Positions 26,867 to 36,972 of a stretch of DNA of 64,000 bases are shown one piece after another. Origin of the DNA: Pedobacter cryoconitis (GTDB lineage Bacteria; Bacteroidota; Bacteroidia; Sphingobacteriales; Sphingobacteriaceae); assembly GCF_014200595.1 (NCBI RefSeq), contig NZ_JACHCG010000004.1, positions 496,001 to 560,000 of the forward strand, written 5' to 3'. The first letter of the stretch is position 1. Every line of letters begins with the position of its first letter. The position numbers and the translations under genes are program-made. A model generated the notes under the pieces. The model ran no database searches. It worked only from the letters and a program-made list of their open reading frames with translations, and was not told the origin of the DNA.

Positions 26867-27082
26867 TTATGAACCTAGTATTTTGAATACTGCTTTACAG
26901 CAAATAAATGCACCAAGGAATAATACGATCCATGATACCAGAGATAAAGTAGTTGAGTCAAATGCGAAACGCAAATAAACTCCTAACATGCTCACAACGA
27001 TACCCGCAACCAATAATTTATATATTGATGTTTGATTTGCATTTTGCATGCTTTTAGTATTGTGTTTTGGCGTTTGCTCCAT
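26867..27082 (-). CDS. Small two-helix membrane protein of unknown function
   Basis: This 71-aa protein has a polar N-terminal tail of about 20 residues rich in Asn, Gln and Lys. Two hydrophobic helices follow (about 22-40 and 46-64), with a short loop containing Arg and Asp. No family motif was recognised. It has a good start codon, a TAATTTTG promoter element at a sensible distance and a terminator behind it. It therefore looks like a genuine single-gene unit. Confidence 0.65.
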   Translation of the reverse strand: MEQTPKHNTKSMQNANQTSIYKLLVAGIVVSMLGVYLRFAFDSTTLSLVSWIVLFLGAFICCKAVFKILGS

Positions 27083-27105
27083 TTTTTTATTTTTTAATTC
27101 TGCTG

Positions 27106-27113
27106 CAAAATTA
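27106..27113 (-). promoter_or_regulatory. Candidate -7 promoter element (TAATTTTG) for the 71-aa protein gene
   Basis: It matches TAnnTTTG exactly on the minus strand, 23 nt before the ATG. A TTTTTTTG run lies upstream, but at shorter than usual spacing for a -33 element. Confidence 0.45.
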
Positions 27114-27167
27114 ATATTATTCCAGCAAAAAAAGCATGTTCAACTAAGAATTTATTGAATAATGTTC

Positions 27168-27953
27168 CTAATAGCTTTTTAAGCCCTCGATTCTTTGCTT
27201 TGATCTTTCTGTTTCGCTCAAATGACCACCTTTATATAATAGTTTTTCCCAATCGCCATACATTGGATTAGGCAATACAATGAAGTGATTCCCAAATTCT
27301 TGCTGCGCTCTATCGACTTCCTCTTTCGTATTCTTTCCTTCTCTGTAAAAGACATTGGAAAAGTCACTCAGGTTATCTCCGCAAAGCAGCAATATATTGT
27401 ATTTTCCAAGCACCTGCTGTCTGCGTGCTTCCTTATCAGAAGTTCCTTGTTTAACCATCAAATGCGCCTCGTCAGCGTAAGGAAATCCTAAGCGCTGTAA
27501 GTTAGTCAGCGTAGCTTTATAATCCACCTGATCGCGGTTGGTGATGTAAAATGTTTCTACTTTTTGAGTCTGTGCATATTTTAAAAATCCCAATGCTCCA
27601 GGTACCGTATCAGCCGCTGCTTTAGCTGTCCATTCCGACCAGTCTTTAGCTGCATAACTTAATCCTTTTTGAATTTCATGTCCCTGAAAAGTAGAATTGT
27701 CCAAAACAGTTTCATCTATATCCACCACCACACAACTTGGTTTGGTTGTATCCACATCTTTTAAGCGCTCCTGCAAAGAAAGTTTAGCAAAATTATATGC
27801 CTGAAAAGACAGTGCTCTGTACTCTCCTGAATGTTGTTGCCAGGCTACAGCAATGGTATAGTCTTTTGCCGCCTCAGCAGCTGGATTGGTTTGCGCCATT
27901 AAACCTAATGGAAGCAATAAAGCTAAGGCAACCGGAAAAGAAATCTTGATCAT
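27168..27953 (-). CDS. Acid phosphatase / 5'-nucleotidase, lipoprotein e(P4) family
   Basis: This 261-aa HAD-superfamily class C acid phosphatase has a signal peptide ending GLMAQ. The nucleophile motif VVVDIDETVLDN (DxDxT, about residues 78-89), the Thr/Asn of FYITNRDQ and the acidic motif LCGDNLSDFS are all present. Homologues dephosphorylate nucleotide monophosphates in the periplasm or at the surface, feeding nucleoside uptake. The e(P4) proteins of Haemophilus are lipoproteins; no lipobox Cys is evident here, so this one is probably soluble in the periplasm. It is a single-gene unit with its own TAGTTTTG promoter-like element. Confidence 0.9.
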   Translation of the reverse strand: MIKISFPVALALLLPLGLMAQTNPAAEAAKDYTIAVAWQQHSGEYRALSFQAYNFAKLSLQERLKDVDTTKPSCVVVDIDETVLDNSTFQGHEIQKGLSYAAKDWSEWTAKAAADTVPGALGFLKYAQTQKVETFYITNRDQVDYKATLTNLQRLGFPYADEAHLMVKQGTSDKEARRQQVLGKYNILLLCGDNLSDFSNVFYREGKNTKEEVDRAQQEFGNHFIVLPNPMYGDWEKLLYKGGHLSETERSKQRIEGLKSY

Positions 27954-27969
27954 GATAGAAATGTTTCCG

Positions 27970-27977
27970 CAAAACTA
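27970..27977 (-). promoter_or_regulatory. Candidate promoter (TAGTTTTG, with upstream TTTTTG) for the phosphatase gene
   Basis: It matches TAnnTTTG exactly on the minus strand, 16 nt before the ATG. A TTTTTG lies 15 bp further upstream, a slightly short but possible -33 element. Confidence 0.45.
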
Positions 27978-28011
27978 ATTATTCAGAACCCGCAAAAAGT
28001 TATTTATATGT

Positions 28012-28045
28012 AAAAAGGCCGTTATCTAATGACAACGGCCTTTTT
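28012..28045 (-). terminator. Terminator of the atp operon
   Basis: A GC-rich hairpin flanked by A5 and T5. In minus-strand RNA the stem runs through GGCCGUUGUC with an AUUA loop and one G.U pair; in plus-strand RNA that pair is A.C. Orientation and position (23 bp after the atpG stop) assign it to the atp operon. Its inner 20 bases nearly match the gldN terminator. Confidence 0.85.
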
Positions 28046-28067
28046 ATTATAGTTTTTAACGTGAGTA

Positions 28068-28949
28068 TTATCCGTTCAATGCAGCAGCACCACTTACAAT
28101 CTCTGTAAGCTCTGTAGTAATTGCAGCCTGACGTGCCTGGTTGTATGAAAGTTTTAAAGCTTTCAACAGGTCACCCGCGTTTTCTGTTGCTTTATCCATT
28201 GAAGTCATCCTTGCTCCGTGTTCTGAAGCATGAGAATCCAATACCGCTTTGAATAACTGAATCTTAATCGACTTAGGAATTAATTCTTTAACGATTTCCT
28301 CTTTTGAAGGCTCAAGAATATAATCTACCTGGTGCTGATGAGTTTCTTCTGCTTTTTCGTTTTGTGGTAAAGGCAATAACTGTTCAGTAGTCAAAATCTG
28401 TACAGCAGCATTTTTGAAACGGTTATAAACTAATTCTACTTTATCATAATCACCGTTTTTAAAGCCGGCCATAATTGAATCAGTAATTTTAGTTACGTTT
28501 TCAAACGTTAATGCAGTATAAACCTCGTTATTGTTTCCAATAACATTGTAGTTTCTCTTTTCGTAGAAATCCTGAGATTTTTTTCCAATAGCTAAAATAC
28601 TTACATTTCCATTTTTGTACTGCTCACTGTATTTCTCAGCGATCAGGTTGTTAGTAGCCTTGATTACATTCATGTTGAATGCACCAGCTAAACCACGGTT
28701 TGAAGATACCACTACGATTAATACTTTATTAGGCTCGCGTTCCTCAGTATATGGTGATGAAGATCCTTCCAGGTTGGCAGAAAGATTCCCTAAGATCTCT
28801 TTTAGCTTCGTAGCATACGGACGTAACTGTATAATAGCATTAGTTGCACGCTTCAGCTTAGCTGCCGAAACCATTTTCATGGCTTTGGTGATCTGCTGCG
28901 TAGACTGCACTGATGATATACGAATTCTTACTTCTTTTAAATTAGCCAT
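28068..28949 (-). CDS. atpG: ATP synthase F1 gamma subunit
   Basis: This 293-aa central-stalk subunit rotates inside the alpha3beta3 head and couples proton flow to ATP synthesis. The N-terminal LKEVRIRISSVQSTQQITKAM helix and the C-terminal DKATENAGDLLKALKLSYNQARQAAITTELTEI coiled-coil strand are diagnostic. The length is normal. It is the last gene of the operon; the beta and epsilon genes do not follow as they do in E. coli. The ATG at 28949 is 56 bp after atpA. Confidence 0.98.
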   Translation of the reverse strand: MANLKEVRIRISSVQSTQQITKAMKMVSAAKLKRATNAIIQLRPYATKLKEILGNLSANLEGSSSPYTEEREPNKVLIVVVSSNRGLAGAFNMNVIKATNNLIAEKYSEQYKNGNVSILAIGKKSQDFYEKRNYNVIGNNNEVYTALTFENVTKITDSIMAGFKNGDYDKVELVYNRFKNAAVQILTTEQLLPLPQNEKAEETHQHQVDYILEPSKEEIVKELIPKSIKIQLFKAVLDSHASEHGARMTSMDKATENAGDLLKALKLSYNQARQAAITTELTEIVSGAAALNG

Positions 28950-29005
28950 TCTTTTTTAATCTTCTTTAAGCCTGTTTAAAAATTAAACAGGCTCTTTTAT
29001 TTTAT

Positions 29006-30580
29006 TTAGTATTTACCTGCTAATTCTTTAGCTACAGTTTCCAATACAGATGTAATTGCATCATCCAGTTTACCAGCTTTTAAAGCAGCTAATGTTTGTG
29101 GGTGACGTAATTCCAATTGTTGTAAATATTCAGCTTCAAATGCTCTGATTTTATTTACAGGAACTGAACGCATCAGGTTTTTAGTACCAATATAAATGAT
29201 CGCAACTTGTTTCTCAACAGTCATTGGAGAGAACTGACCTTGCTTTAATATCTCAACGTTTCTTGAACCTTTATCCAGTACAGATTTTGTTGCTGCATCT
29301 AAATCAGATCCGAATTTAGAGAAGGCCTCTAATTCACGGTATTGAGCCTGGTCTAATTTCAAAGTACCAGCTACCTTTTTCATTGATTTAATTTGTGCGT
29401 TACCACCAACACGTGATACCGAGATACCTACGTTGATTGCCGGACGTACACCTGCGTTAAACAAGTTAGATTCTAAGAAGATCTGTCCGTCAGTAATCGA
29501 AATTACGTTTGTTGGAATATAAGCAGAAACGTCACCAGCCTGAGTTTCGATAATAGGTAAAGCAGTTAATGAACCACCACCTTTAACGATACCTTTCAGA
29601 GATTCAGGTAAATCATTCATCGCTTGTGCGATCTCATCGTTAGAGTTGATTTTAGCAGCACGTTCTAATAAACGACTGTGCAGGTAAAACACGTCTCCAG
29701 GATAAGCCTCACGTCCCGGTGGACGACGAAGTAATAAAGATACCTCACGGTAAGCTACTGCCTGTTTAGATAAATCATCATAAACAATCAGTGCCGGACG
29801 ACCTGTATCACGGAAGTACTCACCAATTGCTGCACCAGAGAACGGAGCATAAAACTGCAATGGAGCAGGATCAGCAGCCGAAGCAGAAACAACAACTGTA
29901 TAAGCCATTGCACCATTTTCTTCAAGCGTACGCACAACGTTTGCTACAGTACTTGCTTTCTGACCACAAGCAACATATATACATAAAACAGGGTTACCTG
30001 CTTCATAAAATTCTTTTTGATTGATGATAGTATCAATACAAACAGCACTCTTACCTGTCTGACGGTCACCAATAACCAGCTCACGCTGACCACGGCCGAT
30101 AGGAATCATCGCATCAATAGCTTTGATACCTGTTTGAAGAGGCTCATTAACTGGCTGACGGTAGATTACACCAGGAGCTTTACGTTCGATTGGCATTTCG
30201 TAAGTCTGACCAATGATTGGTCCCTTACCGTCGATAGGTTCACCTAATGTATTAACTACACGGCCCAACATACCTTCACCAACTTTAATAGAGGCAATTT
30301 TTTTAGTACGTTTAATTGTATCGCCTTCTTTGATCGTGCTCGATGGGCCTAATAAAACCACACCAACATTATCTTCTTCAAGGTTCAAAACAATACCCTG
30401 CAAGCCTGTTTCAAATTCAACTAGCTCACCTGATTGAACTTTAGTCAAACCATAAACACGGGCAATACCATCACCCACTTGTAATACGGTACCAACTTCT
30501 TCAAGTTCGGCTTCTGATTTAAAGCCCGACAATTGTTGCCTGATAATTGCCGATACTTCGTCTGGTCTTACCTCTACCAT
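29006..30580 (-). CDS. atpA: ATP synthase F1 alpha subunit
   Basis: This 524-aa non-catalytic nucleotide-binding subunit of the F1 head shows the beta-barrel N-terminal domain, the P-loop [10 protein letters not shown] near residue 170, the [17 protein letters not shown] signature and the Arg finger region ISVSRVGG near 375. Length is slightly longer than E. coli, as usual for Bacteroidota. It follows atpH by 44 bp and precedes atpG. Confidence 0.99.
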   Translation of the reverse strand: MVEVRPDEVSAIIRQQLSGFKSEAELEEVGTVLQVGDGIARVYGLTKVQSGELVEFETGLQGIVLNLEEDNVGVVLLGPSSTIKEGDTIKRTKKIASIKVGEGMLGRVVNTLGEPIDGKGPIIGQTYEMPIERKAPGVIYRQPVNEPLQTGIKAIDAMIPIGRGQRELVIGDRQTGKSAVCIDTIINQKEFYEAGNPVLCIYVACGQKASTVANVVRTLEENGAMAYTVVVSASAADPAPLQFYAPFSGAAIGEYFRDTGRPALIVYDDLSKQAVAYREVSLLLRRPPGREAYPGDVFYLHSRLLERAAKINSNDEIAQAMNDLPESLKGIVKGGGSLTALPIIETQAGDVSAYIPTNVISITDGQIFLESNLFNAGVRPAINVGISVSRVGGNAQIKSMKKVAGTLKLDQAQYRELEAFSKFGSDLDAATKSVLDKGSRNVEILKQGQFSPMTVEKQVAIIYIGTKNLMRSVPVNKIRAFEAEYLQQLELRHPQTLAALKAGKLDDAITSVLETVAKELAGKY

Positions 30581-30624
30581 AATTTTATATTATTTCTTTT
30601 GTAATTCTGTATATTGTTATCGGA

Positions 30625-31173
30625 CTAAACCACGCCGTGGGCCAATTCCTTTTTTAATTTGTTTAGACTACCAGCAATACTGGCATCAAATTGTTTGTCA
30701 CCAACTTTAAGAATAAAACCACCGATTAATTTATCGCTGATCTTTTCTTTGATGATAACCTGATTTGCGCCAATCTCTCTTTTAACAACGCTGATAATCT
30801 CTGCTTTATTCGCATCAGTCAATGCTATAGCTGATAATACTTCGGCAGTTACAATACCTTTGATAGTATTATATTGTCTGACAAATGCTTTCGTAGTATC
30901 AAATAAAATAGCAGCACGACCTTTACTGACAAGCAATTTCAGATAAGATATAGTAATCGCGTGAACGCTCTTACTGAAGATCCCTTCCAAAATAGAATAT
31001 TTTTTATCCAGAGGAATCACAGGATTCTGAAGAATAGCCTCTAGCTCACTGTTTTGATCAATAACCTGCTCAATAAGAACCATATCATTCTTCATCTCTT
31101 CCAAAGCATTTTGCTCTGTAGAAAGATCAATTAATGATTTGGCGTATCTTGATGCTGCTTTATTTTCTGACAT
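30625..31173 (-). CDS. atpH: ATP synthase F1 delta subunit
   Basis: This 182-aa subunit caps the F1 head and joins it to the peripheral stalk (b subunits). The N-terminal helical domain begins ASRYAKSLIDLS, and the C-terminal half contains the family signature around KISDKLIGGFILKVGDKQFDASI. It lies between atpF (25 bp) and atpA (44 bp), as expected for the order B-E-F-H-A-G. Confidence 0.96.
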   Translation of the reverse strand: MSENKAASRYAKSLIDLSTEQNALEEMKNDMVLIEQVIDQNSELEAILQNPVIPLDKKYSILEGIFSKSVHAITISYLKLLVSKGRAAILFDTTKAFVRQYNTIKGIVTAEVLSAIALTDANKAEIISVVKREIGANQVIIKEKISDKLIGGFILKVGDKQFDASIAGSLNKLKKELAHGVV

Positions 31174-31198
31174 GTTATTTTAATTTGTTGGCAAGGAA

Positions 31199-31693
31199 TT
31201 AGTTCAATTCAATATCTTTCAATAAATCAGCAACGAAATCCTGTTGCTTAGCTTTATCAGCTAACTGATTGCGCAATACGCGTTCAGCAATATCAATTGA
31301 TAATGATGAAACCTGATCTTTCAATTCAGCTAAAGCAGCTTTCTTTTGATTTTCAATTTCAATTCTTGCTTTTTCAATTAATTTAGCGCCTTCAGTCTGT
31401 GCTGAATGTTTCGCTTCATTAACGATTGAATCTTTTAACGTTTTCGCTTCTTTCAGCATCAAGTCTCTTTCTGCACGGGCTTCTTTCATCAATTCCTCGT
31501 TCTGTGCAGCTAAGCGTACCATTTCCTGTTTCGCTAATTCAGCTTTGTTTAAAGCCTCATCAATATTATGCTCACGTTCTTTGATAGCCGCTAATACAGG
31601 TTTCCATGCAAACTTGGCCAAAACAAACATCAACAATAGAAATGCTATTGTCTGAAAAACAACTAAACCAATTTCCGGTACTAATAATTCCAT
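31199..31693 (-). CDS. atpF: ATP synthase F0 b subunit
   Basis: This 164-aa peripheral-stalk subunit has an N-terminal transmembrane helix (about 8-28, LVVFQTIAFLLLMFVLAKFAW) followed by a long charged coiled coil rich in Ala, Glu and Lys. The membrane helix anchors it beside subunit a, and the coiled coil reaches the F1 delta subunit. A single b-type gene is present, so the stalk is a homodimer. It lies between atpE (82 bp) and atpH. Confidence 0.97.
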   Translation of the reverse strand: MELLVPEIGLVVFQTIAFLLLMFVLAKFAWKPVLAAIKEREHNIDEALNKAELAKQEMVRLAAQNEELMKEARAERDLMLKEAKTLKDSIVNEAKHSAQTEGAKLIEKARIEIENQKKAALAELKDQVSSLSIDIAERVLRNQLADKAKQQDFVADLLKDIELN

Positions 31694-31775
31694 CTAAGTA
31701 TATATATTAAATCTTTATTTCTTAAATCATAGTATGTACTTTGCAGCAATCCTGCAAAGTACATGACCATTTTTT

Positions 31776-32006
<231 letters not shown>

Positions 32007-32020
32007 TTAAAAAATTCTAA

Positions 32021-33151
32021 TTAATGGTGTTCTTCTATCGCCATTCCAATGAATAACGCAGATAACATAGTAAAAATAAACGCTTGTATAAAAGCAACAA
32101 GCAATTCGATTGCTCCGATAAACAATGCAAATGGAACCGATACTAACGAAACATAAACAGAGTTGAAAACGAAGATCAAACCAATCAGTGATAACATCAG
32201 AATGTGACCAGCGGTGATGTTTGCAAATAAACGAATGGCAAGTGCAATAGGTTTAGTGAATACACCAATGATCTCAACAGGTACCAATACGATATATAAC
32301 CACCATGGTACATCAGGAGTAAAGATGTGCTTCCAGTAATATTTATTACCGTTGGTTACCACAATGATTAAAGTGATCACTGACAATACCGCAGTAACTG
32401 CAATATTTCCTGTTAAGTTAGCCCCTCCCGGAAGGAATGGAACCAGACCCAGCATGTTGTTGATCCAGATAAAGAAAAACACAGTTAACAGGTATGGCAT
32501 GAAACGCTCATACTTGTGTCCTAAGTTTGGCCTTGCGATATCATCACGTACAAACAGGATAAGCGGCTCAACCCAGGATTGTAATCCTTTTGGAGATTTA
32601 CCTGCTCTCTTTTTGTAACCGTTGGCTACATTAAGAAATACAAGAAGCATAACAACTACCGAAAGTATTAAAGTACATACGTTCTTAGTGATAGAGAAAT
32701 CAAGAGGGCGTGCATTTGCTACATGGTGATCAGCACCAAGTTCTACATATTCTCCTTCTGCGTTTGCAGTTTCAGAGGCATAGTAAATCTTTTCGTGCAA
32801 TTTCACAAAACGCTGGCCGGCACGTTCGATTACTAATTTCGCTTCATCATCTCCATGAAACTCATTAGAATTAAACATCACCAATCCACCTTGCGTATAC
32901 AAAATGACAGGCAGGCCAATAAAAGTATCCCCGATTACATGCCAGCTATGCGAATCCGCAATGTGGTGTAAGGCGAACTTACCTAAATTGAACTTCTTCT
33001 CAGCCTCTGGTTCGGCGTGAGCGGCTACGGTTGCTTTCGATGTGTCTTCCTGTGCATATAACAGGGGTGTTACAAAGAATAACGCTAAAAAAAGCGTAAA
33101 AACAAGGGTTAACCTATTAACTTTAAAATCAAAAACGTGGCTACAATCCAT
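32021..33151 (-). CDS. atpB: ATP synthase F0 a subunit, long Bacteroidota form
   Basis: This 376-aa proton-channel subunit is about 100 residues longer than the E. coli protein. The extra part is N-terminal: a signal-like hydrophobic stretch ending PLLYAQ, then about 120 polar residues rich in His (HHIADSHSWH) before the first a-subunit helices. The catalytic helices follow, with the essential Arg in KPIALAIRLFANITAGHI near residue 309. Long N-termini are usual for this phylum as far as I know. There is no shorter in-frame ATG that would keep the fold. It lies between the 135-aa membrane protein and atpE. Confidence 0.96.
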   Translation of the reverse strand: MDCSHVFDFKVNRLTLVFTLFLALFFVTPLLYAQEDTSKATVAAHAEPEAEKKFNLGKFALHHIADSHSWHVIGDTFIGLPVILYTQGGLVMFNSNEFHGDDEAKLVIERAGQRFVKLHEKIYYASETANAEGEYVELGADHHVANARPLDFSITKNVCTLILSVVVMLLVFLNVANGYKKRAGKSPKGLQSWVEPLILFVRDDIARPNLGHKYERFMPYLLTVFFFIWINNMLGLVPFLPGGANLTGNIAVTAVLSVITLIIVVTNGNKYYWKHIFTPDVPWWLYIVLVPVEIIGVFTKPIALAIRLFANITAGHILMLSLIGLIFVFNSVYVSLVSVPFALFIGAIELLVAFIQAFIFTMLSALFIGMAIEEHH

Positions 33152-33165
33152 TTACTGGCAGATTT

Positions 33166-33573
33166 TTACTTATTATTTTGGTGGCGCAAGTTACATAACA
33201 GCGAGTATATTTCAAAGAAGCTGAACAATAAATATAAAGAAAAAAAGTTGAGGGCGAAAACCAACCCCTTTTCTTTAGTGTTCAGGCTGTAAATCAGTAC
33301 AAAAGCCATAGAAAATATCATTTTCAAAACAATTGATCCCATAATCGCCATAATACCTGTCTCCGGATCCATTTTTATCCCCAGATAAGCCATCACATAG
33401 GCTATATAGGTGAGTCCTCCTATAAAACCAAACAGCAACCAGAACTTCTTAGCGAGTAAGGTAACATTTGGAAATAATACAGGTAAGGCAAAAGCGACCC
33501 CGACAAGGAGCAGCGAATAAATCAGATAGTACAACGTAAACTTTAAAACACTCAAAATACTTTTTTTTGACAA
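33166..33573 (-). CDS. Four-helix membrane protein in the atp operon (AtpI/AtpR-like position)
   Basis: This 135-aa protein has four predicted transmembrane helices (about 10-30, 42-62, 71-93 and 100-122) and no recognised catalytic motif. It starts at a TTG at 33573; no ATG occurs before the second helix. Its place between atpZ and atpB is where many bacteria encode AtpI or AtpR, helpers in c-ring assembly or ion supply. A similar role is inferred from position only. It is 30 bp after atpZ and 14 bp before atpB. Confidence 0.65.
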   Translation of the reverse strand: MSKKSILSVLKFTLYYLIYSLLLVGVAFALPVLFPNVTLLAKKFWLLFGFIGGLTYIAYVMAYLGIKMDPETGIMAIMGSIVLKMIFSMAFVLIYSLNTKEKGLVFALNFFSLYLLFSFFEIYSLLCNLRHQNNK

Positions 33574-33603
33574 AAGTATTAAAATTAACAGACAATATAG
33601 GTG

Positions 33604-33822
33604 TTAGTCTTTACTATTCAGTTGTCTGATAACCTGATATAAGGAAATGATCACTCCCAAAAGGCCGAGCAGCGCCGTAAAAATCATTTTATCAGTATTT
33701 CTATACTGGTCAATTTTATAACCCGCAAAAGCAAATATGCCAATGGTAGCCAGCATCTGGAAACCCATCCCGGTATACTTTACAAAATTTGCTGATTTTT
33801 TCTCTTTTGGCTCGTCATTCAT
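33604..33822 (-). CDS. atpZ: AtpZ/AtpI family protein
   Basis: This 72-aa protein has two transmembrane helices (about 16-34 and 46-64) separated by the conserved IDQYRNTDK segment. AtpZ/AtpI proteins help assemble the F0 c ring and may aid Mg2+ or Ca2+ supply. It is the first gene of the operon and is divergent from sprE across 145 bp. No exact TAnnTTTG element was seen for it in that gap. Confidence 0.85.
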   Translation of the reverse strand: MNDEPKEKKSANFVKYTGMGFQMLATIGIFAFAGYKIDQYRNTDKMIFTALLGLLGVIISLYQVIRQLNSKD

Positions 33823-33937
33823 GAGGTTAATGTATTTAGCGGCTATAAAATAGAAGGAGGTAATAAATTTATAACAGCTTCTTAAACGGGCTCTTATAAA
33901 AAATTAATAATTTGCACAGAAATATTGATGAATAAAA

Positions 33938-33945
33938 TATTTTTG
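33938..33945 (+). promoter_or_regulatory. Candidate promoter (TATTTTTG, upstream TTTG at 33911) for sprE-PBP-uvrC
   Basis: It matches TAnnTTTG exactly, ending 22 nt before the sprE ATG. A TTTG at 33911-33914 lies 23 bp upstream, a little longer than the usual -33 spacing. Confidence 0.45.
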
Positions 33946-33967
33946 CATACATTCTATCATATTTTAA

Positions 33968-36900
33968 ATGTTGACTCAAACTACTTATTTGAAGAATCTC
34001 CGACGCTCCAGTTTGAAATTGTTATTATTTTACCTGGGAAGCTCTTTATTAGTGGCTTGTAGTACGCCTAAAGATACGGCAACAAGCAGGGCTATGCAAA
34101 ATTTAACTGCACGTTATAACTATATTTATAACGCGAATGTTATTCTTAACAATTACGAGGAAGAATCGTATACCAACTATATAGACAACTACAGTGACGT
34201 TTTACCCATCTATACTGATCCTGAAAAGTTCAGTTCAGAAAGCGTCCTCCATGCACCAGCCAATGACAGGGCACTGGATGCCATCATCAAAAAATCAAGA
34301 GCCATTATTGCTGATAAAGCTTTCAGTAATTATATAGATGATGCTTACCTGCTATTGGGTAAAGCCTATTATCTTAAAACCAATTATTTCGTAGCCGAAG
34401 AATACTTCGATTATACCGCCAAAACCTATACGAAAGACATGAATGTGCTGATTACGGCACAAAACTGGAAAGCAAGAAGTTTGATGCAGCTCAATAATAT
34501 GGATGATGCCGCAATTATTCTTGATACCGTTTATGATAACCTGGAACTGGTAAAGAAAAAAAGATCTGAACCTTACGGAACTATTGCGCAATCTTATATC
34601 TATCAGAACAGATACAACGACGCCATCCCGATTCTGGAAAAAGCAGTCAAAGAAAGTCAGCTGCACCGCAACCGTATCCGCTGGACTTATATCCTGGCGC
34701 AGTTGTATGAGCGTCAAAAAAAGTACAAAGAAGCTTTAGCGCTTTATACTAAAGTACAAAAAAGTAATGCTGGCTTTGAATTATACTTTAATGCGAACCT
34801 GAACAGAATTAAAGTTACGGGGATCCTTAACGGAGAACACCTGAACCGGAAGAAGGAATTGCTGGCTTTACTTAAAGATGATAAGAACCTGGACTATCAT
34901 GACCAGATTTACTATCAGATTGCGGAAGACTATGCCGAAGAAAATAATATCACCGAAGCAGAAAAGTTCTATAAGTTATCTATCCGGAACAGTACCAGGA
35001 ACAATTATCAAAAAGGGTTATCTTATTTGAGGATGGCTGACCTTAATTTTAATAAGCACAAAGATTTTCTGAAAGCAAAAGCATACTATGACAGTACAGT
35101 AACGGTATTGCCAAAGAATTATCCCGGATATGCACAAATCGTAAAAAAGAGTCAGAACCTGGAATATATCACTGACAGGTACGATGTTATTGCTTACCAG
35201 GACACCCTGCAAATGCTTGCTAAACTTCCTGAGGCGGAGCGTATCGCCAAAATCAAAAACCTGACGAAGATTAAAGTGGCTGTAGCTGGAAATAACGGAG
35301 CTTTCAGGAATAATCTTTTTCCGGACGCGACGCGGCGTAACAATGCGGGCGCACCAGCAACAAGTTCCTTTTACTTTAGTAACCCAGCTGCTTTAAGCAG
35401 AGGTTATACAGACTTTCTGACTAAATGGGGCAATAGAAAACAAGAAGATAACTGGAGACAGAGTATCAAATCATCTTCACAAACCACTTCCGAAAGTATT
35501 GCTAAAGTAGAGAATGATGGCTACCCGACAGACAAAATCGGGATGGAGAAAACGATAGCTGATAAAGATACGACAGGTAAAAAATACATGGCTGCCGTTC
35601 CGCTGACTGTTGAAGCGGTCAAAGCTTCGAATGAAAAAATAATTGACGCTTATTACGAAATTGCAAGTTTCTATCAGCAGGAACTGGATGATCAGCCTGA
35701 GGCCATCCGGATCTATCAATTGATATTAAGCAGATTTCCTGATAACAGCCATCTGGGTTCTGTTTATTATAGTTTATACCTGTGTTATCAAAAAACAGAT
35801 CCTGCGAATGCGGCTAAATATAAAGCATTGGTACTGGACAAGTTTCCAGGTAGTGTTTACGCAAAAACGATCCTTGATCCGGACTATTCTATCAAACAGT
35901 CTGATCTTGAAGCCGCAGGAATTAAAAGATACAACCAGGTATTCGAATTGTATGAAGGAAAAGCATTTCCTTCGGTGATTACTGAGGTGAATACTACGGT
36001 TCAGCAATATCCGGCTGGTTCGATCAATCCTCAATTGAGTTATCTGAGAGCTATAGCCATTGGAAGAACACAACAGATTGATAGCTTAACAGCAGCATTT
36101 AAGGCGATTACCAACGCTTATCCGGACGATAAATTAATCGTCCCGCTGGTTAAAGAACACCTGGCTTATATTGCTACACACCAGGGTGAATTCCGTAAAA
36201 GAAGAGTTGCATTACCAGACTTTGATCCGGCTGAACCTCGCTTCTTTACTTCAGCTCCTGTAGCCGAAAAAACGGTTCAACCGATTGCTCAACCTGATCT
36301 TCAGCCCATTGCAAAACCGGTAAAGGAAGACGTTACTGCGGCTGCTAAACCAAACGTTACTCAACCAACTGTGATTAAGGAGCCGTCAGCCATTACCAAA
36401 CAGGTTCCGGTTGTTCCACCGGTAACTACTAAAGATATCCCGGTTACTCAGCCGCAGGTAGCCGTTGTTAAAACCGATGTTCCACCAGCTACCCAACCTG
36501 TACCTGTTCCGGAAACACCTGTTGCGGCTGTAGTTACTCCGGAAATCACAACCCCTGTTCCGGTAAAAACGGCAGAAGTTCCTGCTCCGCGTCCGGTTAT
36601 TATAGATAAAACATTCAGTACAGAAATATCTAAAGTCTATTATTTTGTGATTGATGTGGCAGATGCCAGCCTGACCTTAAGCTCTTCACGATTTGGAATC
36701 GGCCAATTTAACCGCGGAAACTTCCCGGGAGCAGGTTTGAAACATCAATTAACAGAATTTGACAATGACCAACTGATATATGTTGGGAACTTTCTTAGTT
36801 TTGCAGAAGCAAAAAGTTACGCTGACGGAATAACTCCTCAATTAAAACAGATCATGAAAGTCCCTGCTGGCACGTACAGCAGTTTCATTATCAGTAAGGA

Positions 36901-36970
36901 GAATTTCGAAAAGCTCCGGAACAAGGATCTGGTAACTAAATATTTAGATTTCTACAAAAACAATTACTAA
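33968..36970 (+). CDS. sprE: Type IX secretion system lipoprotein SprE/PorW
   Basis: This 1000-aa lipoprotein has a signal ending LLVAC, with Cys31 lipidated. It is built of tetratricopeptide repeats over about residues 100-700 (e.g. DDAYLLLGKAYYLKTNYFVAEEYFDYTAK, YNDAIPILEKA). A Pro/Thr/Val-rich linker (about 755-875) follows, then a compact C-terminal domain. SprE (PorW) is needed for T9SS secretion and gliding and links periplasmic and outer-membrane parts. The N-terminal TARYNYIYNANVIL block after the lipobox is typical. It is followed by the PBP gene after 2 bp. The length exceeds the Flavobacterium protein because of the linker. Confidence 0.87.
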   Translation: MLTQTTYLKNLRRSSLKLLLFYLGSSLLVACSTPKDTATSRAMQNLTARYNYIYNANVILNNYEEESYTNYIDNYSDVLPIYTDPEKFSSESVLHAPANDRALDAIIKKSRAIIADKAFSNYIDDAYLLLGKAYYLKTNYFVAEEYFDYTAKTYTKDMNVLITAQNWKARSLMQLNNMDDAAIILDTVYDNLELVKKKRSEPYGTIAQSYIYQNRYNDAIPILEKAVKESQLHRNRIRWTYILAQLYERQKKYKEALALYTKVQKSNAGFELYFNANLNRIKVTGILNGEHLNRKKELLALLKDDKNLDYHDQIYYQIAEDYAEENNITEAEKFYKLSIRNSTRNNYQKGLSYLRMADLNFNKHKDFLKAKAYYDSTVTVLPKNYPGYAQIVKKSQNLEYITDRYDVIAYQDTLQMLAKLPEAERIAKIKNLTKIKVAVAGNNGAFRNNLFPDATRRNNAGAPATSSFYFSNPAALSRGYTDFLTKWGNRKQEDNWRQSIKSSSQTTSESIAKVENDGYPTDKIGMEKTIADKDTTGKKYMAAVPLTVEAVKASNEKIIDAYYEIASFYQQELDDQPEAIRIYQLILSRFPDNSHLGSVYYSLYLCYQKTDPANAAKYKALVLDKFPGSVYAKTILDPDYSIKQSDLEAAGIKRYNQVFELYEGKAFPSVITEVNTTVQQYPAGSINPQLSYLRAIAIGRTQQIDSLTAAFKAITNAYPDDKLIVPLVKEHLAYIATHQGEFRKRRVALPDFDPAEPRFFTSAPVAEKTVQPIAQPDLQPIAKPVKEDVTAAAKPNVTQPTVIKEPSAITKQVPVVPPVTTKDIPVTQPQVAVVKTDVPPATQPVPVPETPVAAVVTPEITTPVPVKTAEVPAPRPVIIDKTFSTEISKVYYFVIDVADASLTLSSSRFGIGQFNRGNFPGAGLKHQLTEFDNDQLIYVGNFLSFAEAKSYADGITPQLKQIMKVPAGTYSSFIISKENFEKLRNKDLVTKYLDFYKNNY

Positions 36971-36972
36971 AA